Assembly: GCA_963756365.1 (NCBI GenBank)
Contig: CAVWNF010000003.1
Location: forward strand, 1,984,001 to 2,048,000
Length of the DNA stretch: 64,000 nt
Direction: 5' to 3'
Source of the DNA: WHTI01 sp963756365
GTDB taxonomy: Bacteria > Actinomycetota > CADDZG01 > WHSQ01
Part shown: one piece after another, positions 54,402 through 63,186 of the stretch
Numbering within the stretch: position 1 is the stretch's first letter
Layout: the number at the start of each line of letters is the position of its first letter
Position numbers and translations under genes: made by a program
The notes under the pieces: model-generated
The model's database searches: none
Seen by the model: the letters and a program-made list of their open reading frames with translations, nothing else
Told to the model about the DNA's origin: nothing

Positions 54402-55912
54402 TCAGGAAGAAATCTCGACCATGAGGTGGGTGCCGTCGTCAGGGGACGAGAAAGACGTCGATCTGTCCTCCCATCAACCACACCCTGGACCTGAGCAGGT
54501 CGAGTCCCTGATGTTGCCGGTAACCCTCATCCTTCTTGGCGTCGGGATCGAAGCCCTTGCCATCGTCGTGGACCTCCACCCGGACGACGCCGTCCTCGAA
54601 GGTGAGGGACACCGAGCCCTCGGAGGTTCCCGCGTGCTTCCGGAGATTGGTCAGTGCTTCCTGGACGAACGCGAATATCAGCGCCACGACATCAGGCTCG
54701 ACCTTCCGCTCGTCACCCACCGCTTCGAACGTGACGTCGAGCCCCCACTGGGCGCAGAAATCATCGAGATAGCGGGCCAGGCCTTCGGCGAAGTCCTCGG
54801 GGCCTTGCCCCCGAGGAGCCAACTCGAATATGGCACCTCGTAGATCGTCGAGGGCATGGGTAACGGCACTGCGAGATTCCGTCACCATCGATCTGGCCTT
54901 CACCGGATCGTCGAGGTGACGCTCGAGGATCTGAAGCTGGATAGCGACATTGGTCACTACCTGGGTCAAGCCCTCGTGGATCACCGATGCGATCCGCGAC
55001 CGCTCGCGCAGGAGTGCGTGCTGGCCAGCAGCGGCACTCCCCTCGGCCTGACCGAAGCCCCAACCCATCAGCGTTGCGGCAAGATCGAGACCCTCTTGGG
55101 ACGGACGGCGACTGCCGGGGGCAACCCCAACCAGGAGTCGGCTTCCCACGGCCCACCCGACGGTCCACGAGCCGGTCATATTGACCCCATGCGCCTCCTT
55201 AAGGCCCAAGTCAAGAGCCGCCGAGGGGTCTTGAGCAAGGCGCTCCCAATTCATCTGGTCCAATCCGGCGGTTCGCGCTTGCCACTCATCCTCGCCCTTG
55301 ACCGCCACGATCGCGGCGATGCCGGTGGGGGTAGGAGTAAGGGCAACCAGAGCTCGGGCATCGAGGGTCTGAGCTGTCCTTTCGACCACCGAGCGAGCGT
55401 CAACGGTTCCGGACGCGAGTGTCCCGAAGATAGGGAGCAATCCCCACAAACCCCGCATCTCGCCATCCCAGCGATCATCCGCCGGGAGCGCCGCGCTCTC
55501 ACCCTCGATGAGGTTCGGCATATCGGACAACTCGGGCGGAGTCGACGAAGAGAAGACCTCGGCAACCCGCTGACGATCCGGATTCTCGAAGAGAGCGATG
55601 GCGGGTCGACCCCGAAGGGTTCCGCCGAGCACAGCCAGCAAACCGACCCCTGCAACCTGTAGACGGGGGCCGGCCCCCGAGATCTCGGATGACTCGACGA
55701 GCGACCATCCTGCGGGCTCCCCAATCGTCCCAGAGCACCGCTAGGTAGACGTGGTCACGGGGCACCGCGTGGGTCGCCTGGGTGTTCCATTCGCCGTCGT
55801 CGTACCGGCACAGCAACCATCGTTCGGCTCCGAGGCGCGAGCAGAGACTCGCCAGAGACCGCTCGAGCGGGGTTGCTTGGATGGTCGTAGGTTCGATGTT
55901 CAGGTGGCTCAC
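54402..55912 (-). CDS. NarL-type (HisKA_3) sensor histidine kinase, frameshifted
   Basis: Joined ~503 residues, soluble, no transmembrane helix. From the GTG at 55912 the N-terminal sensor part reads RSLASLCSRLGAERWLLCRY; the frame changes near 55720 to EPAGWSLVESSEISGAGPRL and VGLLAVLGGTLRGRPAIALF. A second GAF-like stretch (ERTAQTLDARALVALTPTPT) follows. The dimerisation/phosphoacceptor helix is ERSRIASVIHEGLTQVVTNV (His in IHEGLTQ). The ATPase domain has FVQEALTNLRKHA (N box) and VEVHDDGKGFDPD (G1). The frame ends at 54439, but one base shifted it continues SFSSPDDGTHLMVEISS to 54402, which completes the ATPase fold. A cytoplasmic GAF-type sensor of this kind may sense a gas, redox state or ligand. 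Confidence 0.82.
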
Positions 55913-55984
55913 CCGATCTATATCGGCTCGGATGCCCCTCGTACTGAGAGAATCGTTCCCGATGCCCGATACTCATGGTCCCAC

Positions 55985-56069
55985 GCCCGGGTGGTGGAAC
56001 GGCATACACGGCGTCCTTAAAAGTCGCTGGTCCCTGCGGACCATGTGGGTTCGAATCCCACCCCGGGCA
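55985..56069 (+). tRNA. tRNA-Leu, anticodon UAA
   Basis: 85 bases folding as a class II tRNA. Acceptor stem GCCCGGG/CCCGGGC; T arm GTGGG-TTCGAAT-CCCAC; long variable arm GGTCC-CTGC-GGACC; anticodon loop CTTAAAA with TAA at 56018-56020. The anticodon stem GCGTC/GTCGC has one T-T mismatch (56014/56024), which may be a sequence error. CCA is not encoded. It reads the UUA codon, rare at this base composition (the bldA tRNA of Streptomyces has the same anticodon). Confidence 0.93.
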
Positions 56070-56093
56070 CGAGTTGGTCTCAGATGCGCAGGC

Positions 56094-56810
56094 TCAGACC
56101 AGCGGCCACGGCAACGGGCGATCGTTGCTGGGGGGCGGGAAGCTGTCTTCGACGAGCAGGTTCTCGACGCGCTCCAGGGTCGCGGCGGATTCCTCCGGCG
56201 AGAGGAGGTCTGCGAGTTCGGCCCCCAGGCCGCCGTCGTCGCTGAGGGCGGAGCCGAGGGACTCGAGACCGTCCCGAAGAGACCGCCCGAGAGACTCCTC
56301 GGCGAACTGCCAGATGACTGTGCGGAGCTTGTTCTCCGTGTGGAAGCTGAGTCCGTGGTCCACGCCCCACAGACGCTTCTCGCCGTCCTCGATCACGTGA
56401 CCGGCCTTCCTATCTGCGTTGTTGATCACTACATCGAGGCATGCGAAGACCCGGAAATCCTCCAGACGTTCCTCCATGAGGATGAAGAAATGACGGTCGG
56501 GGTCGTGTTCGATGAACCGCTGGAGTGAACCGGCACCGAGCGGGCCTTCGCTGCGGTAGACCGTCTCGGGCACGATGTCCCATCCGGCTGCCTGCGCAAC
56601 GAGGAACGAAGCCAGCTCCCTGGCCCCCAAGGTCCCGTCGGGGAAATCCCACAGAGGGCGCTCCCCGCGTTGCGGTTTGTAGACCGCGAGGACCTCGTCG
56701 TCTCCGGAGGTGACGCGCGCCAGGAAGGTGTAGTTGGACGAGTACGGGAGCAGACCCAGTACCTCGATCGATCCCGTGGACAGTGCCTCGAGGATCCGGG
56801 AGGAACTCAC
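56094..56810 (-). CDS. SCO1664-family protein (kinase-like fold)
   Basis: A 238-residue member of the actinobacterial SCO1664 family, distantly like phosphatidylinositol 3/4-kinases. Seen: NYTFLARVTSGDDEVLAVYK, then the family hallmark PLWDFPDGTLGARELASFLV, and the catalytic-like CLDVVINNADRKAGHV followed by WGVDHGLSFH. This Asn-Asn-Asp-Arg-Lys and Asp-His-Gly pattern resembles the kinase catalytic and metal loops, but no activity has been shown in the family. GTG start. It forms the conserved row DUF3090 - SCO1664 family - phosphatase seen across actinomycetes, in some lineages next to mycothiol genes. Confidence 0.88.
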   Translation of the reverse strand: MSSSRILEALSTGSIEVLGLLPYSSNYTFLARVTSGDDEVLAVYKPQRGERPLWDFPDGTLGARELASFLVAQAAGWDIVPETVYRSEGPLGAGSLQRFIEHDPDRHFFILMEERLEDFRVFACLDVVINNADRKAGHVIEDGEKRLWGVDHGLSFHTENKLRTVIWQFAEESLGRSLRDGLESLGSALSDDGGLGAELADLLSPEESAATLERVENLLVEDSFPPPSNDRPLPWPLV

Positions 56811-56813
56811 GGG

Positions 56814-57350
56814 CTACTTGTGGTGGCCGTTGGAAGCCGGGCAGTTGTGCCCGTCGGGGTCCATCGGCAGGCCACACAGCTGGCATGTCGGTCGGCCCTC
56901 CGAGATGACCGCTAGAGCATGGAGGACGAATGCCCGCGCCTGATCTCGTCGCAGTACGAACCTGGTAGCCACCGTGTCCTCGTCCGCGTCTTCGCTCTCG
57001 TCATCGTCATCTGTCTCTAGAGGTCCCGCTTCCTCGATCACGACCAGAACGTGATCGTTCTGCTCATCGAACGCTAGAGCCATGGCTCCCACGCGCCATT
57101 CCGGGGTTTCTGTCGCGGTGAGGGCGAGAGCGGGATCGCGGGCCGGTTCGGTCACCCGGATCGTGTCCTCGGGATCAAGAGCCAGCAGCAGCTCGCGCAG
57201 CTTCTCGGCGAGGACCTGGACCTGTTGCTTCTCGAGCATGTAGGTGTGAGCGCCCGACTGATCGGAAGCCTGGATGTAGAACACGCGCTCCCCCGGCCTC
57301 CCGAGGTAGTCGGCGGTGAACACAACCGGGGTGATCTGCGATTCGCTCAT
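56814..57350 (-). CDS. DUF3090 family protein
   Basis: A 178-residue protein of the DUF3090 family, restricted mainly to actinomycetes; function unknown. N-terminal FTADYLGRPGERVFYIQASD and LEKQQVQVLAEKL are typical; the C-terminus holds a small zinc-binding motif CQLCGLPMDPDGHNCPASNG. An acidic insertion (ETDDDDESEDADED) separates the two halves. It lies four bases from the SCO1664-family gene and ten from the phosphatase gene, so the three are one operon. Confidence 0.9.
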   Translation of the reverse strand: MSESQITPVVFTADYLGRPGERVFYIQASDQSGAHTYMLEKQQVQVLAEKLRELLLALDPEDTIRVTEPARDPALALTATETPEWRVGAMALAFDEQNDHVLVVIEEAGPLETDDDDESEDADEDTVATRFVLRRDQARAFVLHALAVISEGRPTCQLCGLPMDPDGHNCPASNGHHK

Positions 57351-57360
57351 GTCGCGCTGC

Positions 57361-57957
57361 TCATGTCGCTCCGGGGAGGTTCACGCCACCGACCCTCGGA
57401 CCCATGTCCGACACTCCGACGATCGAGATGGATGCCGGATCGATCATGATGCGCTGGAAGAGATCGATGTGGACGCCGAGGTAATGAGCCACGACGAGTT
57501 TGATGACATCCGCGTGGGTCACGCAGCAGACAGGTCCTTTCGGATGCTCGGCCCGGATGCGCTCGAGTTCGTCGAGAACGCGGGTCTGTGTCTCGCGTAG
57601 GTTCTCGCCCTCCGGGAACCTAGCCGCGGACGGGAATCCTTGCACCTGACGCCAGAGTTTGGTCTTGGTCAGAGTGCCGAACGTGCGCCCCGTCCACTTG
57701 CCGTAGTGGACCTCGCCGAGTTCCTTGCGGGCCGTCACCTTGAGTCCCTGGCGAGCGGCTATCGGTGCGGCGGTTTCTTTCGTGCGATCGATCGGAGACG
57801 CATAGACCGCTTTGAACGAGACCGACGCCAACCTGTCTGCGACGGACTCCGCTTGAGCGACTCCCTCTTCAGAGAGATGCACCCCGGGAGCCCAGCCAGT
57901 GAGCTTGTGTCCCGTGTGGGAGGTAAGCCCGTGTCGGACGAGATAGAAGGTGGTCAT
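57361..57957 (-). CDS. Histidine phosphatase family protein (MSMEG_4193 type)
   Basis: A 198-residue phosphoglycerate-mutase-like phosphatase. N-terminal catalytic FYLVRHGLTSH (RHG), GWAPGVHLSEEGVAQAE, the arginine in YASPIDRTKETAAPIA, Glu in ARKELGEVHYGKWTG, and the second catalytic His in VCCVTHADVIKLVV. It belongs with the actinobacterial subfamily found beside DUF3090. Substrate unknown. Its ATG overlaps the stop of the upstream acyl-CoA synthetase gene (ATGA). Confidence 0.9.
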   Translation of the reverse strand: MTTFYLVRHGLTSHTGHKLTGWAPGVHLSEEGVAQAESVADRLASVSFKAVYASPIDRTKETAAPIAARQGLKVTARKELGEVHYGKWTGRTFGTLTKTKLWRQVQGFPSAARFPEGENLRETQTRVLDELERIRAEHPKGPVCCVTHADVIKLVVAHYLGVHIDLFQRIMIDPASISIVGVSDMGPRVGGVNLPGAT

Positions 57958-59885
57958 CGAAGAGACTCTTTGATCGCGTCGAGCCCGCTTGGATTCTCGA
58001 GGGACGACATGTCTCCAGGGTCCTCCCCGAGAGCGGTTGCTCGGATGGCGCGTCGAAGGATCTTCGCGGAGCGCGTCTTGGGTAGCTCGTCCACGAACAG
58101 GATGCGCGCTGGGGTGAATGCCTTGCCGAGCTCATCGGCGATCACCTTCTTTACGGCACTTTCGAGATCAGGGGACCTGTCATCGGCGTCGGTGATACAG
58201 AAGCACCAGACCGTCTCACCCTTCACCTCATCCGGTACGCCGATCGCAGCGCATTCGATGACCGCCGGATGCCCAACGGCAGCAGACTCGAACTCGGCAG
58301 GGCCGATGCGCTTGCCCGCGATGTTCAGGGTGTCGTCCGAGCGACCGTGCAGGAACCAGTAGCCGTCCTCGTCGATAGAGGCCCAGTCCCCGTGTACCCA
58401 GATGTCCTCCCACCGAGACCAGTACGACTGAAGGTATCTCTCCTCGTTGTTCCAGAAGCCTCGGGTCTGAGCGGGCCACGGTGCCGTACATACGAGTTCG
58501 CCGACCTCGCCACGCACCGGCGTTCCATCCGGACCATAGACATCCATCGCCATGCCGAGCGCGGGAGCGCCGAGAGAGGAGTTCTTGGTAGGGATCACGG
58601 GTGCCTGTCCGAGGAAGCATGCTCCGATCTCGGTGCCACCGGAGATATTGATGATGGGGCACCGGTTCCCACCGACGACCTCAGCGAACCAACGATATGG
58701 CTCCGGGTTCCACGGCTCCCCTGTCGATCCTAGGATCCGCAACTTCGAGAGATCGTGGGCCTCTACGGGCCCTTTACCCGCTGGCATCAAAGCTCGGACG
58801 AGCGTCGGCGAGATGCCGAGGATCGTTACCCCATGACGAGCGCACATCTCCCACAGACGGTCGGGGCCAGGATGATTCGGTGCTCCCTCGTACATGAAGA
58901 CGCAGGCGCCGTTCGCATGGGCTCCCACCATCTCCCACGGACCCATGATCCAGCCCATGTCCGTGACCCAGTAGAGGAGGTCGTCTGGATGCACATCGGT
59001 CTGATAAGCGGCCTCCTCTGCAACCTTGACGAGGAAGCCACCGTGAACGTGGACGCTGCCTTTGGGGGTGCCGGTGGTGCCCGAGGTGTACCCGATCAGG
59101 AACGGTGTCTCGGGGTCAAGTGCAGGTGCCTCGTGACTCTCGGCCCTGCCCCCGAACGCGTCGTCCCAGGTGACATCGACGTCGGTGGTCGAGATCTCGT
59201 CATCGGGGAAGCGGCGGAACACGAAGACCTTCTCGATGCTCGTCGAGCCAGCTACAGCCTCGTCGGCGGTCCCCTTCATCGGTACCTTCGAGCCCCGGCG
59301 ATAGAAACCATCGGCGACGAAAAGAGCCTTCGCTTTCGCATCGTCGAGTCGCGTTCTGATCGCGGGGGCACCGAACCCCGAGAAGATGGGGAGGTAGATC
59401 GCACCGATCCGGGCTACCGCATAGGCCGCGATCACGGCCTCTGGGACCATCGGCATGTAGACGCCAACCGTGTCACCTGCTCCGATGCCCATCTCGGTCA
59501 ATCCGTTCGCTACTTTGCTGACCTCGCGGTAGAGATCGGAGTAGGTAAGACGCTCGACGTGACCGTCCTCTCCCTCCCACACGATCGCTGGAGCGTCAGA
59601 GCGTCCGTCAAGGTGCCGATCTACGCAGTTGTAGGTGAGGTTGACCTCGCCGCCGACGAACCAGCGGGGCCATTGCGGTCCCCGGCTATCGTCAAGCACG
59701 TCCTCGTAGGGGGTGGTGAAGACGAGGCCGAGGTCCTTCACGACCTCGTCCCAGAACCACTCGGGTTCACGCTGAGATCGTTCGAGCAGGGACTGGTAGT
59801 CAGCGATCCCGTGCTTGCGCATCAGACGCGTGACGTTTGCGTTCTCGATGTGATCCTTCGTCGGTTCCCAGGCGAATCGGCTCAT
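57954..59885 (-). CDS. Acetyl-CoA synthetase-like AMP-forming ligase
   Basis: 643 residues, the usual length of AMP-forming acetate-CoA or propionate/acetoacetate-CoA ligases. N-terminal ACAS domain (ANVTRLMRKHG, GGEVNLTYNCVDRHLD), ATP loop IGYTSGTTGTPKGSVHVHGG, acyl pocket WVTDMGWIMGPWEM, A5 motif INISGGTEIGACFLG, A7 HGDWASIDEDGYWFLHGRSD, and the C-terminal catalytic Lys in KTRSAKILRRAIRA. The GGTEIG (in place of GQTE/WQTE) suggests a substrate other than acetate, so the symbol acs is not given. It starts with a leaderless promoter pattern. Confidence 0.9.
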   Translation of the reverse strand: MSRFAWEPTKDHIENANVTRLMRKHGIADYQSLLERSQREPEWFWDEVVKDLGLVFTTPYEDVLDDSRGPQWPRWFVGGEVNLTYNCVDRHLDGRSDAPAIVWEGEDGHVERLTYSDLYREVSKVANGLTEMGIGAGDTVGVYMPMVPEAVIAAYAVARIGAIYLPIFSGFGAPAIRTRLDDAKAKALFVADGFYRRGSKVPMKGTADEAVAGSTSIEKVFVFRRFPDDEISTTDVDVTWDDAFGGRAESHEAPALDPETPFLIGYTSGTTGTPKGSVHVHGGFLVKVAEEAAYQTDVHPDDLLYWVTDMGWIMGPWEMVGAHANGACVFMYEGAPNHPGPDRLWEMCARHGVTILGISPTLVRALMPAGKGPVEAHDLSKLRILGSTGEPWNPEPYRWFAEVVGGNRCPIINISGGTEIGACFLGQAPVIPTKNSSLGAPALGMAMDVYGPDGTPVRGEVGELVCTAPWPAQTRGFWNNEERYLQSYWSRWEDIWVHGDWASIDEDGYWFLHGRSDDTLNIAGKRIGPAEFESAAVGHPAVIECAAIGVPDEVKGETVWCFCITDADDRSPDLESAVKKVIADELGKAFTPARILFVDELPKTRSAKILRRAIRATALGEDPGDMSSLENPSGLDAIKESLR

Positions 59886-59891
59886 TGCCTC

Positions 59892-59897
59892 AAACTA
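59892..59897 (-). promoter_or_regulatory. -10 hexamer TAGTTT, leaderless promoter of the acyl-CoA synthetase gene
   Basis: TAGTTT, spacer GAGGCA (6), ATG at 59885. It overlaps the 3' end of the ppx-like gene. Confidence 0.55.
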
Positions 59898-60803
59898 ACC
59901 GAGTAGCTGCAGCACCAATCCGTCCAAGATGTCCTTCTCGGACGCCATCAACTCCGCCGCGTCGAAGGTCTCCATCACCAACTGGCAGATCTCCGCACCT
60001 GCCACGATCACATCAACCCGTCCCGGTTCAAGCCCCGCTATGCGCTTCCTCTTCTCGTACGGAAGCGTTCTCAACCGCCGCGCAAGCATCCGCACATCGC
60101 CATGCGACAAGATCGCGTGGTGAGTTACATCGGGGTCGTAAACCGGGATACCCGTCTTGAGCACCGCGAGCTGGGCGACGGTCCCGGCAACCCCGATCAG
60201 CGGCGTATTCGCAGGCACATCCAGCTGGATCGCAGCGTTCGTGAGCGCGGTGCCGACTTCCTCGCGCAGGGCGACTAATTCTTCCTCGGACGGGGGGTCG
60301 GACTTGAGATACTTCTCGAACATCCGGACGCAACCGACATCGAGCGACACGAGGCGCTCGGGTTCATCTATCCCGTAGACCAACTCGGTGGAACCGCCAC
60401 CGATATCGATCACTACCCGCGCGCGGTCGCGCGGGAGGTCCGAGGTGGCTCCAAGGAAGGTGGCGCGCGCTTCCTGCTCACCGGACAACAGATCCGGCTC
60501 TTGGCCGGTCAACGACTTGACCCCATCGAAGAACTCGCTCCGGTTGCGCGCATCCCTGACCGCAGAGGTGCCCGTAACTCTGAGGCGCTGCACTCCATAC
60601 TCGCCGCACGCGGCCGCATAATCGGCGATCGTGGTGAGGGTGCGACGGAGCGCCTGGCTGTCCAACGCCTTGGTCGCCTCCACACCTTGGCCCAGACGGG
60701 TGATGGTCATCCTTCGATCCACCGGCCTGAACGAATCTCCCTGGCCATCAGCCACGAGCAGGCGGGTGGAGTTCGTCCCGACATCGATTGCAGCAACCCT
60801 CAA
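59895..60803 (-). CDS. ppx: Exopolyphosphatase / GppA-family phosphatase
   Basis: Ppx/GppA phosphatase, 302 residues, the short actinobacterial form; degrades polyphosphate or pppGpp. Landmarks: VAAIDVGTNSTRLLVAD (phosphate loop 1), VTGTSAVRDARNRSEF, VVIDIGGGSTELVYG (loop 2), and LIGVAGTVAQLAVLK. I start at the TTG at 60803, which overlaps the DUF501 stop (TTGA) and gives the usual RVAAIDVGTNS N-terminus; the frame stays open to 60920 inside DUF501, but those residues match nothing. Confidence 0.88.
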   Translation of the reverse strand: MRVAAIDVGTNSTRLLVADGQGDSFRPVDRRMTITRLGQGVEATKALDSQALRRTLTTIADYAAACGEYGVQRLRVTGTSAVRDARNRSEFFDGVKSLTGQEPDLLSGEQEARATFLGATSDLPRDRARVVIDIGGGSTELVYGIDEPERLVSLDVGCVRMFEKYLKSDPPSEEELVALREEVGTALTNAAIQLDVPANTPLIGVAGTVAQLAVLKTGIPVYDPDVTHHAILSHGDVRMLARRLRTLPYEKRKRIAGLEPGRVDVIVAGAEICQLVMETFDAAELMASEKDILDGLVLQLLG

Positions 60804-61303
60804 CGCGCCGACTCCACGCATCCAACGCGGCAATCGGGCCAGCCCGTCTCGGCCAGCCCAAGGGCACCGATCGGATTCGAACCACCCGCCAGCTCGTGGG
60901 CCACATGGGCGTGGAGGCACTTCACGCGCTCCGGTCCCCCGCCCGGAGGGGCCTCCTGACCGGTAAGGACATCATGCTCGTCGCGCCTAGCTATCAGTCG
61001 CTCGATCGCCTCGGTGAACCGTGACCGGAGTCCAGGATCGACACTCAGGCGTTCGCTCGTGTCCTTGAGCCATCCAGCCGACTCGAGTTTGCTCACGCGC
61101 TTCACCAGGACGGGGCAGGTCAGCCAGTACAGGGTCGGGAATGGAGCCCCGTCTTCGAGCCGAGGATGGCTCTCGATCACCATCGGGATCCCCAGATGGC
61201 ATCGCGCCGCAACTCCCCACTGGCCCCTCAGGGGTCGCCCCATCTGCTCCTCGACCACGGCTTCATCGGCGGGGTCATGCATGAGTTCGGATACGTGTTC
61301 CAC
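60800..61303 (-). CDS. DUF501 family protein
   Basis: A 167-residue protein of the DUF501 family, nearly always between divIC/ftsB and ppx in actinomycetes; function unknown. Seen: EEQMGRPLRGQWGVAARCHL, PFPTLYWLTCPVLVKRVSKL, CLHAHVAHELAGGSNPIGA, and the C-terminal WPDCRVGC with two Cys. The conserved Cys and His residues suggest metal binding. Overlaps ppx by four bases. Confidence 0.9.
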   Translation of the reverse strand: MEHVSELMHDPADEAVVEEQMGRPLRGQWGVAARCHLGIPMVIESHPRLEDGAPFPTLYWLTCPVLVKRVSKLESAGWLKDTSERLSVDPGLRSRFTEAIERLIARRDEHDVLTGQEAPPGGGPERVKCLHAHVAHELAGGSNPIGALGLAETGWPDCRVGCVESAR

Positions 61304-61389
61304 CCCAAGAACCTAGAGCACTGGCCGTCTCGGCGTGCCGACGGTCGCAGGGTGGCCGGATCCACGCCGAGAGGTGCGGTGCGCGGGGC

Positions 61390-61831
61390 TCAGAAGCCGA
61401 TGAAGTCGAGGAACCTCTGGATCGGGCCTGGATCGGGGGCCGGGGTCGATGCGCTCTTCTCGGCTTCGGCCGCCGCCGCCGCCGCACGATCGTCGACCCG
61501 CTTCTGGGCCTTGCGGGATGGAGGCATGACCACGAACGGGGTCTCGCCGGGGAGGACAAGGCCGCCCTGCTCACGCGCTCGCTGTTCGATGAAGTCAGGG
61601 TCCTTCAAGCGATCGATCCGCGACTTGAGTTCGTGATTCTGAGACTCGATGAAACGGATGTCCGACGACATCGCTGTGATGCGGTTGCGTTGATCGATGA
61701 GTTGCCGCGTTGGCTCGATCGCCATGGCGCCGATCGCTCCAAGGATGAGCACGCCGATCGTGACGCGAGGGAGAACGCCGGAACCACGAGGTACGCGTGC
61801 GCTTCCGTCGTCGCGAAGCAGCCACCGCCAT
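61390..61831 (-). CDS. ftsB: Septum formation initiator FtsB/DivIC, frameshifted near the N-terminus
   Basis: Small bitopic division protein. The start is the ATG at 61831, overlapping the enolase stop by one base (TGATG), giving a basic cytoplasmic tail (AVAASRRRKRTR). The frame then changes near 61795 and continues VPRGSGVLPRVTIGVLILGA with one transmembrane helix, a coiled coil (IDQRNRITAMSSDIRFIESQ, NHELKSRIDRLKDPDFIEQR) and the typical PGETPFVVM; it ends with an Ala/Pro-rich tail. It belongs to the FtsQ-FtsB-FtsL complex. The intact frame alone begins at 61752 within the helix, so a shift error rather than a short protein is likely. Confidence 0.82.
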
Positions 61832-63111
61832 CAGCCGAACCTCGGGAACGCTCGTGCCCCCAGGTAGCGCGCTGAATCTTCGAGGTCCTCTTCGATCCGG
61901 AGCAATTGGTTGTACTTGGCGGTGCGCTCACCTCGCGCCGGAGCACCTGCCTTGATCTGCCCGGCGTTGGTTGCCACCGCGACATCCGCGATGGTTACGT
62001 CCTCGGTCTCGCCCGAACGATGAGAGATCATCGCGGTGTACCCGGCCCGATGGGCGACCCTGATGCACGACAACGTCTCGGAGAGACTGCCGATCTGATT
62101 GAGCTTGACCAGGATCGAGTTGGCGACGCCTTCATCTATGCCTCGCTGCAGGACCTCGGGGTTGGTAACGAAGAGGTCGTCTCCTACCAACTGGACCTTG
62201 TCACCTATCGCATCGGTCAGTTGTTTCCAACCAGCCCAGTCGTCTTCGTCCATCCCATCCTCGATCGACACGATCGGGTAACGCTCGACCCAGTCCGCCC
62301 AGAACGCGACCATCTCTTCACTCGATAGCCGTCGGTCCTCCGAGGCGAGGACGTAATGATCGCCGTCCCTGATCTCCGAAGTGGCCGGGTCGAGGGCGAG
62401 CGCGACATCGCGGCCGGGTTCGTAACCGGCGTTCGAGATCGCCTCGAGGAGCAACTCGACGGCTTCCTGATTCGAGCCAAGATCGGGAGCGAAACCTCCC
62501 TCGTCACCAACGCCGGTCGAGAGACCCTTGCTCGCGAGCAGCTTCTTCAATGCGTGGTAGCAACCGGCGCCGAACTCAAGGGCTTCGCGGAACGACGCTG
62601 CACCGACGGGCGCGTACATGAATTCTTGAAAGTCGACCGAGTTATCCGCGTGAGCGCCGCCGTTAAGGACGTTCATCATCGGGACCGGGAGGACGTGAGC
62701 ATCTGGACCACCGAGATAGCGGTAGAGCGGGACCTCGAGTTCGCCCGCAGCCGCGTGAGCACAAGCGAGGCTCACTCCCAGGATCGCGTTCGCGCCGAGG
62801 TTCGACTTGTCGTCGGTCGAGTCCAGGTCGATCATCGTCTGGTCGATCGTGCGTTGATCGAGCGCATCGGTGCCGATGAGACGCGGTGCGATCACCTCGA
62901 CGATGTTCTGCAGAGCGCCTTCGACGCCCTTGCCGCCATAGCGATCGCCCCCATCGCGAAGCTCCAGCGCTTCTCCGGCCCCCGTCGAGGCTCCGGAGGG
63001 CACCGCGGCGCGGCCCGAGGCCCCGGAATCGAGGGCAACCTCGACCTCGACCGTCGGGTTGCCGCGCGAATCCAGGATCTCGCGCGCCTGCACGAGGATG
63101 ATCTCGCTCAT
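61831..63111 (-). CDS. eno: Enolase
   Basis: Glycolytic enzyme that interconverts 2-phosphoglycerate and phosphoenolpyruvate. 426 residues, intact. N-terminal REILDSRGNPTVEVEVAL, PSGASTGAGEALELRDG, then VGDEGGFAPDLGSN, ALDPATSEIRDGDHYV, the metal ligands in PIVSIEDGMDEDDW and VGDDLFVTNPEVL, the catalytic Lys in ILVKLNQIGSLSETL, and SHRSGETEDVTIADVAVAT. Start is the ATG giving SEIILVQAREI. It is followed by ftsB as in most actinomycetes. Confidence 0.98.
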   Translation of the reverse strand: MSEIILVQAREILDSRGNPTVEVEVALDSGASGRAAVPSGASTGAGEALELRDGGDRYGGKGVEGALQNIVEVIAPRLIGTDALDQRTIDQTMIDLDSTDDKSNLGANAILGVSLACAHAAAGELEVPLYRYLGGPDAHVLPVPMMNVLNGGAHADNSVDFQEFMYAPVGAASFREALEFGAGCYHALKKLLASKGLSTGVGDEGGFAPDLGSNQEAVELLLEAISNAGYEPGRDVALALDPATSEIRDGDHYVLASEDRRLSSEEMVAFWADWVERYPIVSIEDGMDEDDWAGWKQLTDAIGDKVQLVGDDLFVTNPEVLQRGIDEGVANSILVKLNQIGSLSETLSCIRVAHRAGYTAMISHRSGETEDVTIADVAVATNAGQIKAGAPARGERTAKYNQLLRIEEDLEDSARYLGARAFPRFG

Positions 63112-63186
63112 CGGGTACGGCCCATGTTGATCAACAGTTCACTCCTTCAACATCAGTAACACGACAGAGTAGCAGCAGGAGGGGCG

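Noticed and set aside
58755..59906. 383-codon plus-strand frame opposite the acyl-CoA synthetase
   Set aside because: It lies antisense to a gene with all AMP-ligase motifs and shows no domain of its own.
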